Positions 27,969 through 37,195 of a stretch of DNA of 64,000 nt are shown piece after piece. The position numbers were made by a program, and so were the translations under genes. Numbering within the stretch: position 1 is the first letter of the stretch; every line of letters begins with the position of its first letter. The notes under the pieces were generated by a model that saw nothing but the letters and a program-made list of their open reading frames with translations, did not search any database and was not told the origin of the DNA. The stretch is from Oceanibaculum nanhaiense. GTDB taxonomy: Bacteria > Pseudomonadota > Alphaproteobacteria > Oceanibaculales > Oceanibaculaceae. Where the stretch lies: NCBI RefSeq assembly GCF_002148795.1, contig NZ_MPOB01000002.1, positions 1 to 64,000 on the forward strand, given 5' to 3'.

Positions 27969-29480
27969 CTAGTCGCTGGCATCGTCGGCCGGCGGCAGGA
28001 GGCGTGCGGCCGGCAGCCAGGCTGTGACAATCGTCCCCTCGCCCTCGACGCTCTCTATCTCCAGCCGGCCGCCATGCAGATCCATGAACCGCCCGGCGAG
28101 CGACAGCCCCAGCCCGAGCCCCTGGCCAACGATGCCATAATCGTTCAGCTGCACGAAGGGCTGCATGACGCTGTCCAGCTTGCTGGCCGGGATGCCGATC
28201 CCACGATCGCTCACCCGGATGCCGAGATCGCCGCCCGGCGTGCGGATGGCGTCGATCACCACCGGTGACCCGGCCTCGGAATATTTCAGCGCGTTGGACA
28301 GCAGGTTGAGCAGCACCTGGCGCATCAGCCGCGGGTCGATGTCCAGTGTCGCGTCGAAACCGATCTGGACCTGGACGCGCCCGCTCTCGGCACCGTTGTC
28401 GAAGGCCCTGGCGCAGAAGGTGACCAGATCGGACAACAGGGTCTGCTGTGTGCTGAGGGCGAGGTTGTTGTTGTCCAGGCGGCTCAGTTCCAGCACATCG
28501 TTGATGAGGGTCAGCAGATGCTGGCCGGCATCGTTGATATAGGTCGCATATTCCTCGTAGCGGCTATTGCCCAGTGGTCCGAAAAGCCGGGTGCGCAGCA
28601 TGTCGGAGAAACCGATGATGGCATTGAGCGGCGTGCGCAGCTCATGGCTGATATGGGCGAGGAAGGCGCTTTTCGCGCGGTTGGCGGCATCGGCCTCGGT
28701 GCGGGCGCGCTGATGCGCGCTCTCGCGTTCCTTGTGATGCGTGATGTCGCGGTAAAAGCAGATCCAGGCCGGCTGATTGCCCATGATCGCCCGGCTGGCG
28801 GCGATCTCCACCGGCGAAAGGCTGCCGTCGCGCCGGCGGATCTGCGTGTCGTGCAGCACCAGCGCTTCATTGTCGGGGCATTGGGCGAGGGCATCGAGCA
28901 CCCGCTCCCGTTCGGCCGCCGGGTAGAGCGCGCCCTGATGCAGGCCGACCAGATCGCCGGGGGCGCAGCCCAGCAGGCTGCCGGCCGCCTGGTTGGCGTC
29001 GGTGATGGTGCCGCTATCGGCATCGACCAGCAGGATGGCGTCGGGCGAGGCCGCGAGGATCGCCCGCTGCCGCGCCTCGGCCAGGCGCAGCTTGCGGTCG
29101 GCCTCGATCCGCTCGGTGACGTCGCGCAGGACGGCCACCATCAGCGGCGTGCCGGCGAGACTGGTCCGCAGGATTGAAGCTTCGGCGTGGAACAGGATGC
29201 CGTTGCGCCGCCGCCCGGTAATGAGCGCGCGGTCATTCATGTAGCGCGACGGATCGCCGGAGCGGATGAAGGCATCGATTGCCTTGCCATGACGGTCGCG
29301 TAAGGAATCGGGGAGCAGCATGTCGAGTGGCTGGCCGATGGCTTCTTCTCGCGTGAAGCCGAACACCGTCTCGGCCGACCGGTTGAAGAACCGGATGCGG
29401 TGGTGTTTGTCGATGCCGATCACCGCTTCCGCCAGATGATGCAGGATCTCGACGGCGATATCCGATTTGAACTGCTTCAT
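27969..29480 (-). CDS. Soluble PAS-PAS sensor histidine kinase
   Basis: 503 residues with no membrane helix. PAS1 is about residues 10-125 (HHLAEAVIGIDKHHRI), PAS2 about 135-250, HisKA about 270-335 (FLAHISHELRTPLNAI) and HATPase about 375-490 (LLNLLSNALKYSE, GLGLGLSLAG). Its kinase core is close in sequence style to the kinase encoded convergently next to it (10-base gap), suggesting related enzymes. Its cognate regulator is not next to it. A small gene lies 79 bases upstream in the same direction. Confidence 0.9.
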   Translation of the reverse strand: MKQFKSDIAVEILHHLAEAVIGIDKHHRIRFFNRSAETVFGFTREEAIGQPLDMLLPDSLRDRHGKAIDAFIRSGDPSRYMNDRALITGRRRNGILFHAEASILRTSLAGTPLMVAVLRDVTERIEADRKLRLAEARQRAILAASPDAILLVDADSGTITDANQAAGSLLGCAPGDLVGLHQGALYPAAERERVLDALAQCPDNEALVLHDTQIRRRDGSLSPVEIAASRAIMGNQPAWICFYRDITHHKERESAHQRARTEADAANRAKSAFLAHISHELRTPLNAIIGFSDMLRTRLFGPLGNSRYEEYATYINDAGQHLLTLINDVLELSRLDNNNLALSTQQTLLSDLVTFCARAFDNGAESGRVQVQIGFDATLDIDPRLMRQVLLNLLSNALKYSEAGSPVVIDAIRTPGGDLGIRVSDRGIGIPASKLDSVMQPFVQLNDYGIVGQGLGLGLSLAGRFMDLHGGRLEIESVEGEGTIVTAWLPAARLLPPADDASD

Positions 29481-29559
29481 AGCGGTGTCTTTGGCGACCT
29501 ATGGGCAGATAAACCCCAGCCTTTGTCGCCCGGCGGCGCTGGCGCGGCGTTGCGCTGGA

Positions 29560-29706
29560 TCAATTGGCGCGTATCCCGGCGAAGAAACCCGTCATCTTGT
29601 CATCGGCCCACAATGCCCCAGTTTTTTCGCCGATCGTGGAATCGATCCGCAGGAAGCAGCGGTGCGCGCGATCGCTTTCCTTGAGCGTCACCGGGGCGGT
29701 TTTCAT
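29560..29706 (-). CDS. Small protein, 48 residues, unknown
   Basis: An open frame with AAAGGAG 7 bases before its ATG at 29706 and normal codon use for the window. The product MKTAPVTLKESDRAHRC... is polar, with two cysteine-free halves around one cysteine, and ends in GFFAGIRAN. It lies upstream of the PAS kinase gene, so could be in the same transcript. I recognise no family. It is supported only by the ribosome site and codon use. Confidence 0.45.
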   Translation of the reverse strand: MKTAPVTLKESDRAHRCFLRIDSTIGEKTGALWADDKMTGFFAGIRAN

Positions 29707-30015
29707 GTTCTGCTCCTTTGGGGGACGGGGAATCAGGGAAAGCTAAGATAAGCGGAAATATGCTTATTTATTTAAAATGAAAGCCGAAATTACATGAATA
29801 GTCCCTTGATAAAAATCATGAAATGTGATGATGTATGTCAAGGAAAACAGAGGTTTTTGACTATAAATCCTGAGGGGATGGTCAGAAATAATGACCACAT
29901 AAAATTTATGGATATCTGATTCCGTCTCCATTAAGAATGTTCCGCCTGCGCAATGGATGCGGGGTTCTACGAAAAGAGCATGCGCAGACGTGCCGGAACG
30001 TGAACGGGGATAAAA
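29707..30015. other. AT-rich intergenic region upstream of the LuxR-type gene
   Basis: 309 bases without a gene. From about 29740 to 29935 it is strongly A+T rich compared with its surroundings, typical of promoter or DNA-binding-protein target DNA. It contains an inverted repeat ATAAGC-8-GCTTAT at 29748-29767 and several TGA-T-rich stretches. It separates the divergent small gene/PAS kinase unit from the LuxR-type regulator. I see no definite promoter. Confidence 0.5.
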
Positions 30016-31128
30016 ATGTCAGCGGAAGCCAGGTCCGGGCGATTTTTGCCGGACTTCCAGTCTGTTCTGTCGGATATCACGCGGCTGATCGAGGCGCGGG
30101 CGGTCAGCCTCTACACGCCGCATATCGCGCCGTCCGATCCGCGGGCGATCTGGGCCGCCACCGGGATGCCGCAGGAGGCGCTCAGCGAATATGCCGCCTA
30201 TTACGGCAATTTCGATGTCTGGGCCCAGGCCGTGACCCGTGACGGCCTGCCGCCGAAGGGGAGCCTGATCGACACGGATGAGATGGTGCGGGCGCAGGAT
30301 TTGCGGCGCAGTGAATTCTACAATGATTACCTGAAGCCGTATGAAATCGGCCGCTGCCTGGTCTCCGTGGTGGATGACGGCAAGCTGCCGGGTTTCCCGC
30401 GTGTGCGTCTGAGCATCATGCGGGCGGAAGGGCAGCGCGCGTTCGACGATCAGGAGAAAGCGACCCTGGGGGCGATGCAGCAGCTTTTGCGGACCGTCAT
30501 CCGGTTGCACCAGAACACCATCGCCTCAGGCGAGCAGTCACAGCTCGAGACCCTGGCGTTCGACCGGCTGAAGGAGCCGATCTTCATCCTCGACGCCGCC
30601 GCATCGATCCTGGCCTCGAACGAGGCCGCGCGGCGGGTCGCGCAGTCGGACCCGCGCTTTCAGCTCCTGCGCGGCCGGCTGGTGCTCGCCGAGACCAGGG
30701 ACAATGCCGAACTGCGCACCGCCCTAACCGCCCTGGATGCGGGGCGTGAGGTCCCGGTCTTCCTTCAGCTTGGCGGAAATTCGGCTGGCGGAAGCCCGCT
30801 GTCGCTGATCCTGACCCGCCCCTCTGGATTGGCCGTGACGCAGATGCAGAACTGCATTGTGCTGCAGATTCTCGAGGCGGCCGCCGCCGGTGCGGGCGAC
30901 AAGGAATTGCTGGTTGCCCGGCTCGGGCTTACCGATGCGGAAGCCGTGGTGGCGCTGGGTGTCGCCCGGGGCTTGTCGCATGAGGAAATTGCCCAGTTGA
31001 GGCACACCAAGGTCAGTACGGTGCGGACGATTCTGCAGCGTCTCTACGACAAGCTCGGCATCAACAAATCGACTGAGCTTGCGCGTCTCGTCTATCAGAC
31101 ACTATCCCACGACATCTTCCTGCGCTGA
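30016..31128 (+). CDS. LuxR-family transcriptional regulator with GAF-like sensor region
   Basis: 370 residues. The C-terminal DNA-binding domain (about 305-365) is a LuxR helix-turn-helix, LGLTDAEAVVALGVARGLSHEEIA and STVRTILQRLYDKLGINKSTELARLV. The N-terminal two thirds look like a GAF-type region (about 15-160) plus a PAS-like middle (about 175-270), not a homoserine-lactone domain. GGGGA lies 6 bases before the ATG. The long AT-rich upstream region suggests autoregulation. Nothing in sequence links it to the polyketide cluster 5 kb downstream. Confidence 0.88.
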   Translation: MSAEARSGRFLPDFQSVLSDITRLIEARAVSLYTPHIAPSDPRAIWAATGMPQEALSEYAAYYGNFDVWAQAVTRDGLPPKGSLIDTDEMVRAQDLRRSEFYNDYLKPYEIGRCLVSVVDDGKLPGFPRVRLSIMRAEGQRAFDDQEKATLGAMQQLLRTVIRLHQNTIASGEQSQLETLAFDRLKEPIFILDAAASILASNEAARRVAQSDPRFQLLRGRLVLAETRDNAELRTALTALDAGREVPVFLQLGGNSAGGSPLSLILTRPSGLAVTQMQNCIVLQILEAAAAGAGDKELLVARLGLTDAEAVVALGVARGLSHEEIAQLRHTKVSTVRTILQRLYDKLGINKSTELARLVYQTLSHDIFLR

Positions 31129-31383
31129 ACGTCCACCCGCGCGGCCCCCGTTCCGCCTGGGCGGTCCTTGCACAGGTGGTATGTGTGGCGGGATGGTTAA
31201 TAAATCTTTACTCTATTTTTCCTTAAATTCTGGGCGATGGCCCCGCGCCTGCCGCGATATCGCAAGCTTGCGGCGCTGCCGCGCGGCGCGGCCTTTTCCT
31301 ACGGTCCTTGAAATGACAATTGTCAAACGATACATCCGAGGGCTAAGCGGCAGCAAAATACTGGCTGAAAAGCCGGAGAGAGG

Positions 31384-31914
31384 ATGAGAATGGCGAGACA
31401 ATCGGTGCGGCCAACAGGGGCGCAGGTCGATTTCGGCGAGAACGAGATCATCGTCTCCAAGACCGACCCGAAAGGGCGCATCACCTATTGCAATGACATA
31501 TTCGTGAAGGTTTCCGGCTACAGCGAATCGGAGACGCTGGGCCAGCCGCACAGCTTCATCCGGCACCCCGAAATGCCGCGCAGCGTGTTCAAGCTGCTTT
31601 GGGACAAGATCCAGGCCGGCCAGGAAATCTTCGCCTATGTGAAGAACCGCACCAAGAACGGCGGCCATTACTGGGTGCTGGCGCATGTGACACCCAGCCT
31701 GGACGATAAGGGGCGGATTCTGGGATATCACTCCAACCGCCGTTTCCCCAAGGCGTCTGCGCTTGCGGTCATCGAGCCGCTGTACAAGGAACTGCGCGTC
31801 ATCGAAGAGAAGCCTGACAGCCGCAAGGACGGGCTGAAAACCGCCTATGATCGCCTGAATGCCATTCTGCAGGAAAAGGGGCTCGGCTATGACGAATTCG
31901 TCCTCTCTCTCTAA
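31384..31914 (+). CDS. PAS-domain protein, aerotaxis-receptor-like
   Basis: 176 residues. One PAS domain (about 20-125) with the Aer-type core [31 protein letters not shown] and [15 protein letters not shown]; the last block contains the tryptophan seen in FAD-binding Aer PAS domains. A helical C-tail follows. It overlaps the chemoreceptor gene by 26 bases, so the two are translationally coupled and probably form a split aerotaxis/redox receptor. Confidence 0.88.
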   Translation: MRMARQSVRPTGAQVDFGENEIIVSKTDPKGRITYCNDIFVKVSGYSESETLGQPHSFIRHPEMPRSVFKLLWDKIQAGQEIFAYVKNRTKNGGHYWVLAHVTPSLDDKGRILGYHSNRRFPKASALAVIEPLYKELRVIEEKPDSRKDGLKTAYDRLNAILQEKGLGYDEFVLSL

Positions 31915-33199
31915 GGCCGGGAGCGCCGCCCTGCTGGCGGCCCTGGCCGCCCTGGTCGCTGCCCTGCTGCCTTGGCTGTCCTTTGCCGGGGCTGGACTCT
32001 ATGCCAGCGCCGCCGCTGCCGTGTCGGTGCTGTGCGCGCTGGCGGCGATGCTGTTCCTGGCGAAGGCCCGGCGCTGGATCGTGCGCACGCAGGAAGTCTG
32101 CGCCGCCGTGGCTGACGGCGATTTCGAGCAGCGGCTGACGCACCTCGACGAGGGCGGCGAGATGCTGGCCCTGCTGCGCGCGGTCAATCATCTGGTCGAT
32201 GTGACCGATGCCTTCGTGCGCGAGGCAGGGGCCGCCATGGACTATGTCGCCAAGGGCCGGTTCTTCCGCAAGATCCAGCCGCAGGGCTTTGGCGGGCACT
32301 TCCTCGTCAGCGCCAACCGGATCAATGATGCTACGGAGAGCATGGGCGCCAAGGTGGCGCATTTCGCCAGCCTGACCGACGGTTTCGAGAGCCAGGTCGG
32401 CAGCGTGGTCGAGGTGGTGGCCTCGGCGGCGACGCAGCTGCAGGCAACCTCTTCCAGCCTGACCGGGCTGGCCAACAGCACCATGACCCAGACCACGGCG
32501 GTGGCCGCTGCGACCGAACAGGCCTCGGCCAATGTCGGGGCGGTCGCCTCGGCGTCGGAGGAGCTGTCGGCTTCCATCGGCGAGATCACCCGGCAGGTCG
32601 GCGATTCCCTGCGCACCATCGAGGCGGCAAATGGCAAGGCGAAACTGGCGAACGACCAGGTCGCGACGCTGAGCCAGGCGGCCGAGGAGATTGGCAGCGT
32701 TATCACCCTGATCCGCGAGATTGCCGAGCAGACCAACCTGCTGGCGCTGAACGCGACCATCGAGGCGGCGCGCGCTGGCGAGGCGGGCAAGGGCTTCTCC
32801 GTCGTCGCGTCGGAGGTGAAGAGCCTGGCCAACCAGACCGGCGAGGCGACGGCCCGCATCCAGGATCAGGTCGAGGGCATCCGCGCGGCGACCGGCAAGG
32901 CGGTCCACGCAATCGGGGATATCGTCAGCGCGATCGAGGATGTCAGCCGGATTTCCGCATCGGTGAACCTGTCGGTCGAGGAGCAGGCGGCGGCGACCTC
33001 GGAAATCTCCAAGAATGTGCAGGAGGCATCGGCCGGCACGGCGGAGGTCGCACGCAGCACCACGCTGGTGCTGGAATCGGCCGGCGAGACGGAGCACGCG
33101 GCGCGCGACGTGCAGTCGGCGGCTGGCGAGCTGTCGCGCCAGGCGGAAGTGCTGCGCGCCGAGGTGGATCGTTATCTGGGTGCCGCCCGCGCAGCCTGA
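31889..33199 (+). CDS. Methyl-accepting chemotaxis protein
   Basis: 436 residues. There are two membrane helices near the N-terminus (about 10-60) with almost no periplasmic domain, a HAMP-like linker, and a signalling domain with the hairpin tip [35 protein letters not shown]-like core (about 275-320). Lacking an external sensor, it should take its input from the PAS protein of the overlapping gene. The start at 31889 has AAGGGG 8 bases before it. Confidence 0.93.
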   Translation: MTNSSSLSKAGSAALLAALAALVAALLPWLSFAGAGLYASAAAAVSVLCALAAMLFLAKARRWIVRTQEVCAAVADGDFEQRLTHLDEGGEMLALLRAVNHLVDVTDAFVREAGAAMDYVAKGRFFRKIQPQGFGGHFLVSANRINDATESMGAKVAHFASLTDGFESQVGSVVEVVASAATQLQATSSSLTGLANSTMTQTTAVAAATEQASANVGAVASASEELSASIGEITRQVGDSLRTIEAANGKAKLANDQVATLSQAAEEIGSVITLIREIAEQTNLLALNATIEAARAGEAGKGFSVVASEVKSLANQTGEATARIQDQVEGIRAATGKAVHAIGDIVSAIEDVSRISASVNLSVEEQAAATSEISKNVQEASAGTAEVARSTTLVLESAGETEHAARDVQSAAGELSRQAEVLRAEVDRYLGAARAA

Positions 33200-33233
33200 C
33201 GGGGGTGATGCCTGACAGCAGGAGCTTGGGGCG

Positions 33234-33638
33234 ATGGTGGATTTCGAGATCCTGCACCGGTTGATCCTGCTGGCGCAGCAGGCGATCAACGCTGTCGGCG
33301 CGCTGATCGTCACCTGGGGCGTGGCCGAGGCGCTGGTACGCTTCCTCAGGCTGAAGCTGATGCGTGGCGGCGATGGCATGACCTATGGCACGCAACGCAT
33401 CCGCGAACGGCTGGGGCTGCATCTGCTGCTGGCGCTGGACGTGTTCATCGGCGCCGACATCCTGGGCACCGTGGCCGATCCGGACTGGACCAAGGTCGGG
33501 ATTCTGGGCGCCATCGTCGCCATCCGCATCGTGCTCAGCTACCTGCTGACCCGCGAGATCGAGGAGGCCCACCGCGTGCTGAGCGGCATCGATAACGGCG
33601 CGGAACCGGCCAAGCCCCCTGACAAGACCAAAAGCTGA
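33234..33638 (+). CDS. DUF1622 family membrane protein
   Basis: 134 residues with three hydrophobic segments (about 15-38, 60-80 and 88-108) and the conserved RLGLHLLLALDVFIGADILGTV block of DUF1622. It is a predicted inner-membrane protein of unknown function. It starts 34 bases after the chemoreceptor gene and may share its mRNA. The C-tail is charged and cytoplasmic. Confidence 0.85.
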   Translation: MVDFEILHRLILLAQQAINAVGALIVTWGVAEALVRFLRLKLMRGGDGMTYGTQRIRERLGLHLLLALDVFIGADILGTVADPDWTKVGILGAIVAIRIVLSYLLTREIEEAHRVLSGIDNGAEPAKPPDKTKS

Positions 33639-33759
33639 CGCCGACGCTGCGCCGACAATCCTTCCGGCCGGACCGGAAAACCGGCTATATCCTATGGCTT
33701 TCGCACCCAGCCCGAGGAGAGGGCCGGAAAAGCATGGGCCAGAGGGAGGAACAGGCGGC

Positions 33760-36282
33760 GTGACGATCCTGCGGTTGGCCTTGCGCGATCTGCGCGGCGC
33801 GATGGGCGGCTTCTGGCTGCTGATCCTCTGCGTCGCGCTGGGAACGGCGGCGATGGCGGCGACCGGCCTGTTGTCGCGCATGGTGCTGGACGGCGTGCAG
33901 GCCGGCGCGCGCGCCGGTATCGGCGGCGATGTCTCGCTGCGGCTCTATCACCGCCCGCCGCCACCGGAGCATCTGGCGCTGTTCGCCGAGGCCGGGACTG
34001 CGAGCCTGACCGCCGAGCTGCGGCCGCTGGCGCATGGCGGGGCCGGGGGCGGCAGCACGCTGGTCGAGATGAAGGCGGTCGATGCCGCCTATCCGCTCTA
34101 TGGCGATGTCGAGCTGGAATCCGACATGCCGCTGGCCCGGACGTTAGGTGGGGCGCTGGCGGCACGCGACGGCATCTGGGGTGCCGCCGTGGCCGAGGAA
34201 TTGCTGGAAGCGCTGGGCCTCGCGCTGGGCGACCGCATTCTGATCGGCGGGCAGGCATTCGAAATGCGGGCGCTGATCCGCGCCGAGCCGGACCGTGCGC
34301 TGCGCGGCTTCACGCTGGGGCCACGGGTGATCGTCGCCTTGCCTGCCATCGCGGGCAGCGCGCTGGTGGCGCCCGGCACCCAGACCTACTGGTACAGTCG
34401 TCTGCGGCTGCGGGACGGGCTGACGGCCAGCGACTGGATCCGGGGTTTCGAACAGCGCTTCCCGGAGGCCGGTTACCGCATCGTCGATGCCGCGGACGGC
34501 GTGCCCGGTGTGGAGCGCAGCATGGGTTTCGTCACCTCCCTGCTGATCCTGCTCTCGCTTGGCATGGTGCTGATCGGCGGCGTCGGTGTGGGCGGTGCGG
34601 TTGCCGCCTATCTCGATCGCAAGCGCGACACCATCGCCATCCTGAAAGGTCTGGGCGCCACGACCGCCACCATCCGGCGGCTCTACCTCGTGCAGATCAT
34701 GGCGGCATCGCTGTGCGGCATCGCCCTCGGGCTGGCGCTCGGCATCGCCGCCACGCGCGCGGCAACACCCTTGCTCGCCGGCTGGCTGCCGCTCGATCCG
34801 GCGATCCGGCTGACACCGCTGGCGAGCGCCGCCGGCTTCGGGCTGCTGGCGAGCCTGATCTTTGCCCTCTGGCCGCTGGCGCGGGCCGCGCTTCTATCGC
34901 CGCAAGAGCTGTTCCGCGACCTGCTGGTGGGCGAGCGGCAGCGTCCCGGCTGGCGGACGCTCGCCGGACTGGTGCTGCTGGCGGTGCTGCTCCTGTTGCT
35001 GCTGGTCTGGTCGGCGCCGCTGCCGGTGGTGGCCGCCCTGTTCGCCGCCGGGGCGGCACTGGCGGTGCTGGGATTTCTGCTCCTCGGGCGGGCCGTCATG
35101 TGGGGCGCCGGATGGGCCGTGCGATGGGTTGGAGGCCGCACCCGCCGCCCGCTGCTGCGGTTGGCGCTCGCCAATCTGCACCGTCCCGGCGCGCCGACAG
35201 CGCCGCTGGTGCTGGCGCTGGGCCTCTGCCTGACGCTGCTGGTGGCGGTGACGTCGGTGCGGGACAATGCGGCGGTACATCTGCGCGATAATTTGCCGGC
35301 GACGGCGCCCGACCTGATCCTGCTGAACCTGCCGCCGGAGGAGGCCGCACGCTTCGAGACGCTGATGGCGGCGCAGCCCGCGCTGGCCCGCTGGTCCCGC
35401 GCACCCTTCCTGCATGGACGGCTCGACCGTGTCGAGGGCGTGCCGGTCGCCGATTTGCGCATCCCGGCGGAAATCGGCTTCGTCGTCCGGGGCGACCGCG
35501 GGCTGTCCTGGCGGGCCGATCCGCCAGCGGGCGGCCTCGTGGCCGGTGACTGGTGGCCGGCGGATTATAAAGGTCCGCCGCTGCTGTCGGTGGATGCGCG
35601 GGTGGCGGAAAAGCTGGGCGTCACGGTCGGCGACCTTCTGACGCTGAATGTGCTGGGCGAACCGCTGGAAGGGCGGATCGCCAATCTGCGCCGGGTGGAC
35701 TGGGCGGGGCTCGATCTCGATTTTCCGATCCTGCTGTCGCCGCCCGCCGATCCGCCGCCGCACCGCGAGATCGCCGCGCTCTGGCTGCGGGATGCGGCGG
35801 CGCTGGAGACAGTGCGGGCGGCACTCGCCGACGCCTTCCCCGAATCGCCGACGATTGAAGTCGCGGAGGTCATCGGTTTCCTGGCGGGGGTGGCGGCGCG
35901 CGGCGGGCAGGTGATGACGGCCCTCGCGGCGGCCAGCGGGTTTGCCGCCCTGCTGGTGCTGGCGGGCGCCGTGCTGGCCGGGCAGCGCCGGCGGGCGCGC
36001 GAGGCGGTGCTGCTGAAGATGCTGGGGGCGACGCGCCGGCAGCTTGCGGCGGCCACCCTGCTGGAATACGGGCTGATCGCGGCGGCCGCCGGGCTTGCGG
36101 CGCTGCTGCTCGGCAATCTCGCCGCCTGGGCGGCTATCGGCGGCTGGCTCGACTTCCGGCCGGCGCTGGGCAGCGCGCTGGTCTGGCTCGCCGGGGCGGT
36201 CGCGGTCATGGCGCTGGCCGGGCTGGCTGCCCTGAACCGCGCGCTCGCCCGTCCGCCCGCGCTGATGCTGCGGCAGGGTTAG
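33760..36282 (+). CDS. FtsX/YbbP-type ABC transporter permease
   Basis: 840 residues of the COG3127 group: a first helix at 10-35, a large extracytoplasmic region, three helices with FtsX motifs (about 250-375), a central block of four helices (about 400-490), a second large extracytoplasmic region, and three closing helices (about 730-835). The ALLKMLGATRRQLAAATLLEY-like motif is diagnostic of FtsX. GTG 33760 is preferred, with GGAGGA about 12 bases before it. The usual YbbA-type ATPase is not adjacent. Possible lipoprotein or lysophospholipid handling is inference. Confidence 0.88.
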   Translation: MTILRLALRDLRGAMGGFWLLILCVALGTAAMAATGLLSRMVLDGVQAGARAGIGGDVSLRLYHRPPPPEHLALFAEAGTASLTAELRPLAHGGAGGGSTLVEMKAVDAAYPLYGDVELESDMPLARTLGGALAARDGIWGAAVAEELLEALGLALGDRILIGGQAFEMRALIRAEPDRALRGFTLGPRVIVALPAIAGSALVAPGTQTYWYSRLRLRDGLTASDWIRGFEQRFPEAGYRIVDAADGVPGVERSMGFVTSLLILLSLGMVLIGGVGVGGAVAAYLDRKRDTIAILKGLGATTATIRRLYLVQIMAASLCGIALGLALGIAATRAATPLLAGWLPLDPAIRLTPLASAAGFGLLASLIFALWPLARAALLSPQELFRDLLVGERQRPGWRTLAGLVLLAVLLLLLLVWSAPLPVVAALFAAGAALAVLGFLLLGRAVMWGAGWAVRWVGGRTRRPLLRLALANLHRPGAPTAPLVLALGLCLTLLVAVTSVRDNAAVHLRDNLPATAPDLILLNLPPEEAARFETLMAAQPALARWSRAPFLHGRLDRVEGVPVADLRIPAEIGFVVRGDRGLSWRADPPAGGLVAGDWWPADYKGPPLLSVDARVAEKLGVTVGDLLTLNVLGEPLEGRIANLRRVDWAGLDLDFPILLSPPADPPPHREIAALWLRDAAALETVRAALADAFPESPTIEVAEVIGFLAGVAARGGQVMTALAAASGFAALLVLAGAVLAGQRRRAREAVLLKMLGATRRQLAAATLLEYGLIAAAAGLAALLLGNLAAWAAIGGWLDFRPALGSALVWLAGAVAVMALAGLAALNRALARPPALMLRQG

Positions 36283-36361
36283 GCAAACCGCATATAGGTT
36301 TCCCTTGCCGCGGCGTCTCCGCATGATAGCGTTCCGGGGAATTTTCGGCGGGAGACATCCT

Positions 36362-37195
36362 TTGAGTGTGACGACAAAGACAGCCCTTCCAGACGGGCGC
36401 ACCATCCTGTGCGTGAACCCGTATGAGGTGGATTTCTCGGTCCATGAAATCTTCTCCGAGGATTTCGCCGCGCATGGCATCGATCTGCCGGCAGATGGCA
36501 TCTATTTCGATGTCGGGGCGAATATCGGGCTGTTCGCGATCTATCTGCGTGATCATTGCGCGCAAGGCCGCATCTTCGCCTATGAGCCGATGCCGGCCGC
36601 CTTCGCCGCGCTGGCCGGCAATGCCGCCGCGCTGACGCCGCCGGCCGAGGCAATCTCGCTGGGGCTGGGCCGGGCGCCGGGCACGCTGGAATTCGACTAT
36701 TTCCCCGGCATCTCCGCCCTGTCCACGGCGAACCGCGCGGTTGGCGAGAAGCTGTCAGCCGGGCTGAGGGAGGTCCTTGCCGGCAGTGGCGCCTCCGAGG
36801 CGGTGCGCGAGATCGTCGAGCGCATCGGCACCACGGAACGGATGGAAGAAGCCGATTTCCTGGATACGCTGTTCCGCCGCGAGAGCGTGACCGCCGAGAT
36901 CGACACGCTGTCCAACCAGTTGGCCAGTCGCGGGCTGGAGACCATCGATCTGTTGAAGATCGACACCGAAGGGGCGGAGAAGGAGGTGCTGGCCGGCATC
37001 GCCGACTCCGACTGGCCGAAAATCCGCCAGCTGCTGGTCGAGGTGCATCTCGGCCGCGAAGAGACCGAGATCATCGAGGCTGATCTGCAGCGGCGCGGCT
37101 ACCGCACCAGCATCGGCGGCCATCCGCTGTCTGAGGGTGGCGCCCCGGTGTTCCATATCTATGCGACCAGAGGCCTGACTGGGGGAAAGCGGTGA
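36362..37195 (+). CDS. FkbM-family SAM-dependent O-methyltransferase
   Basis: 277 residues (TTG start at 36362 with GGGAG 7 bases upstream; ATG 36323 is the alternative). The FkbM core is clear: motif I IYFDVGANIGLFAIYL, an acidic EP in FAYEPMPA, and the family block LLKIDTEGAEKEVLAGI. A helical insert lies between. FkbM proteins methylate a hydroxyl oxygen, often on polyketides. It is the first gene of the cluster's unit A, and its stop overlaps the P450 start (GTGA at 37192-37195), so the two products probably work on the same molecule. Confidence 0.88.
   Translation: MSVTTKTALPDGRTILCVNPYEVDFSVHEIFSEDFAAHGIDLPADGIYFDVGANIGLFAIYLRDHCAQGRIFAYEPMPAAFAALAGNAAALTPPAEAISLGLGRAPGTLEFDYFPGISALSTANRAVGEKLSAGLREVLAGSGASEAVREIVERIGTTERMEEADFLDTLFRRESVTAEIDTLSNQLASRGLETIDLLKIDTEGAEKEVLAGIADSDWPKIRQLLVEVHLGREETEIIEADLQRRGYRTSIGGHPLSEGGAPVFHIYATRGLTGGKR

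Noticed and set aside
30016-31128. LuxR-type gene as quorum-sensing regulator of the polyketide cluster
   Set aside because: The N-terminal part does not look like a homoserine-lactone domain, no luxI is present, and three unrelated genes lie between it and the cluster.
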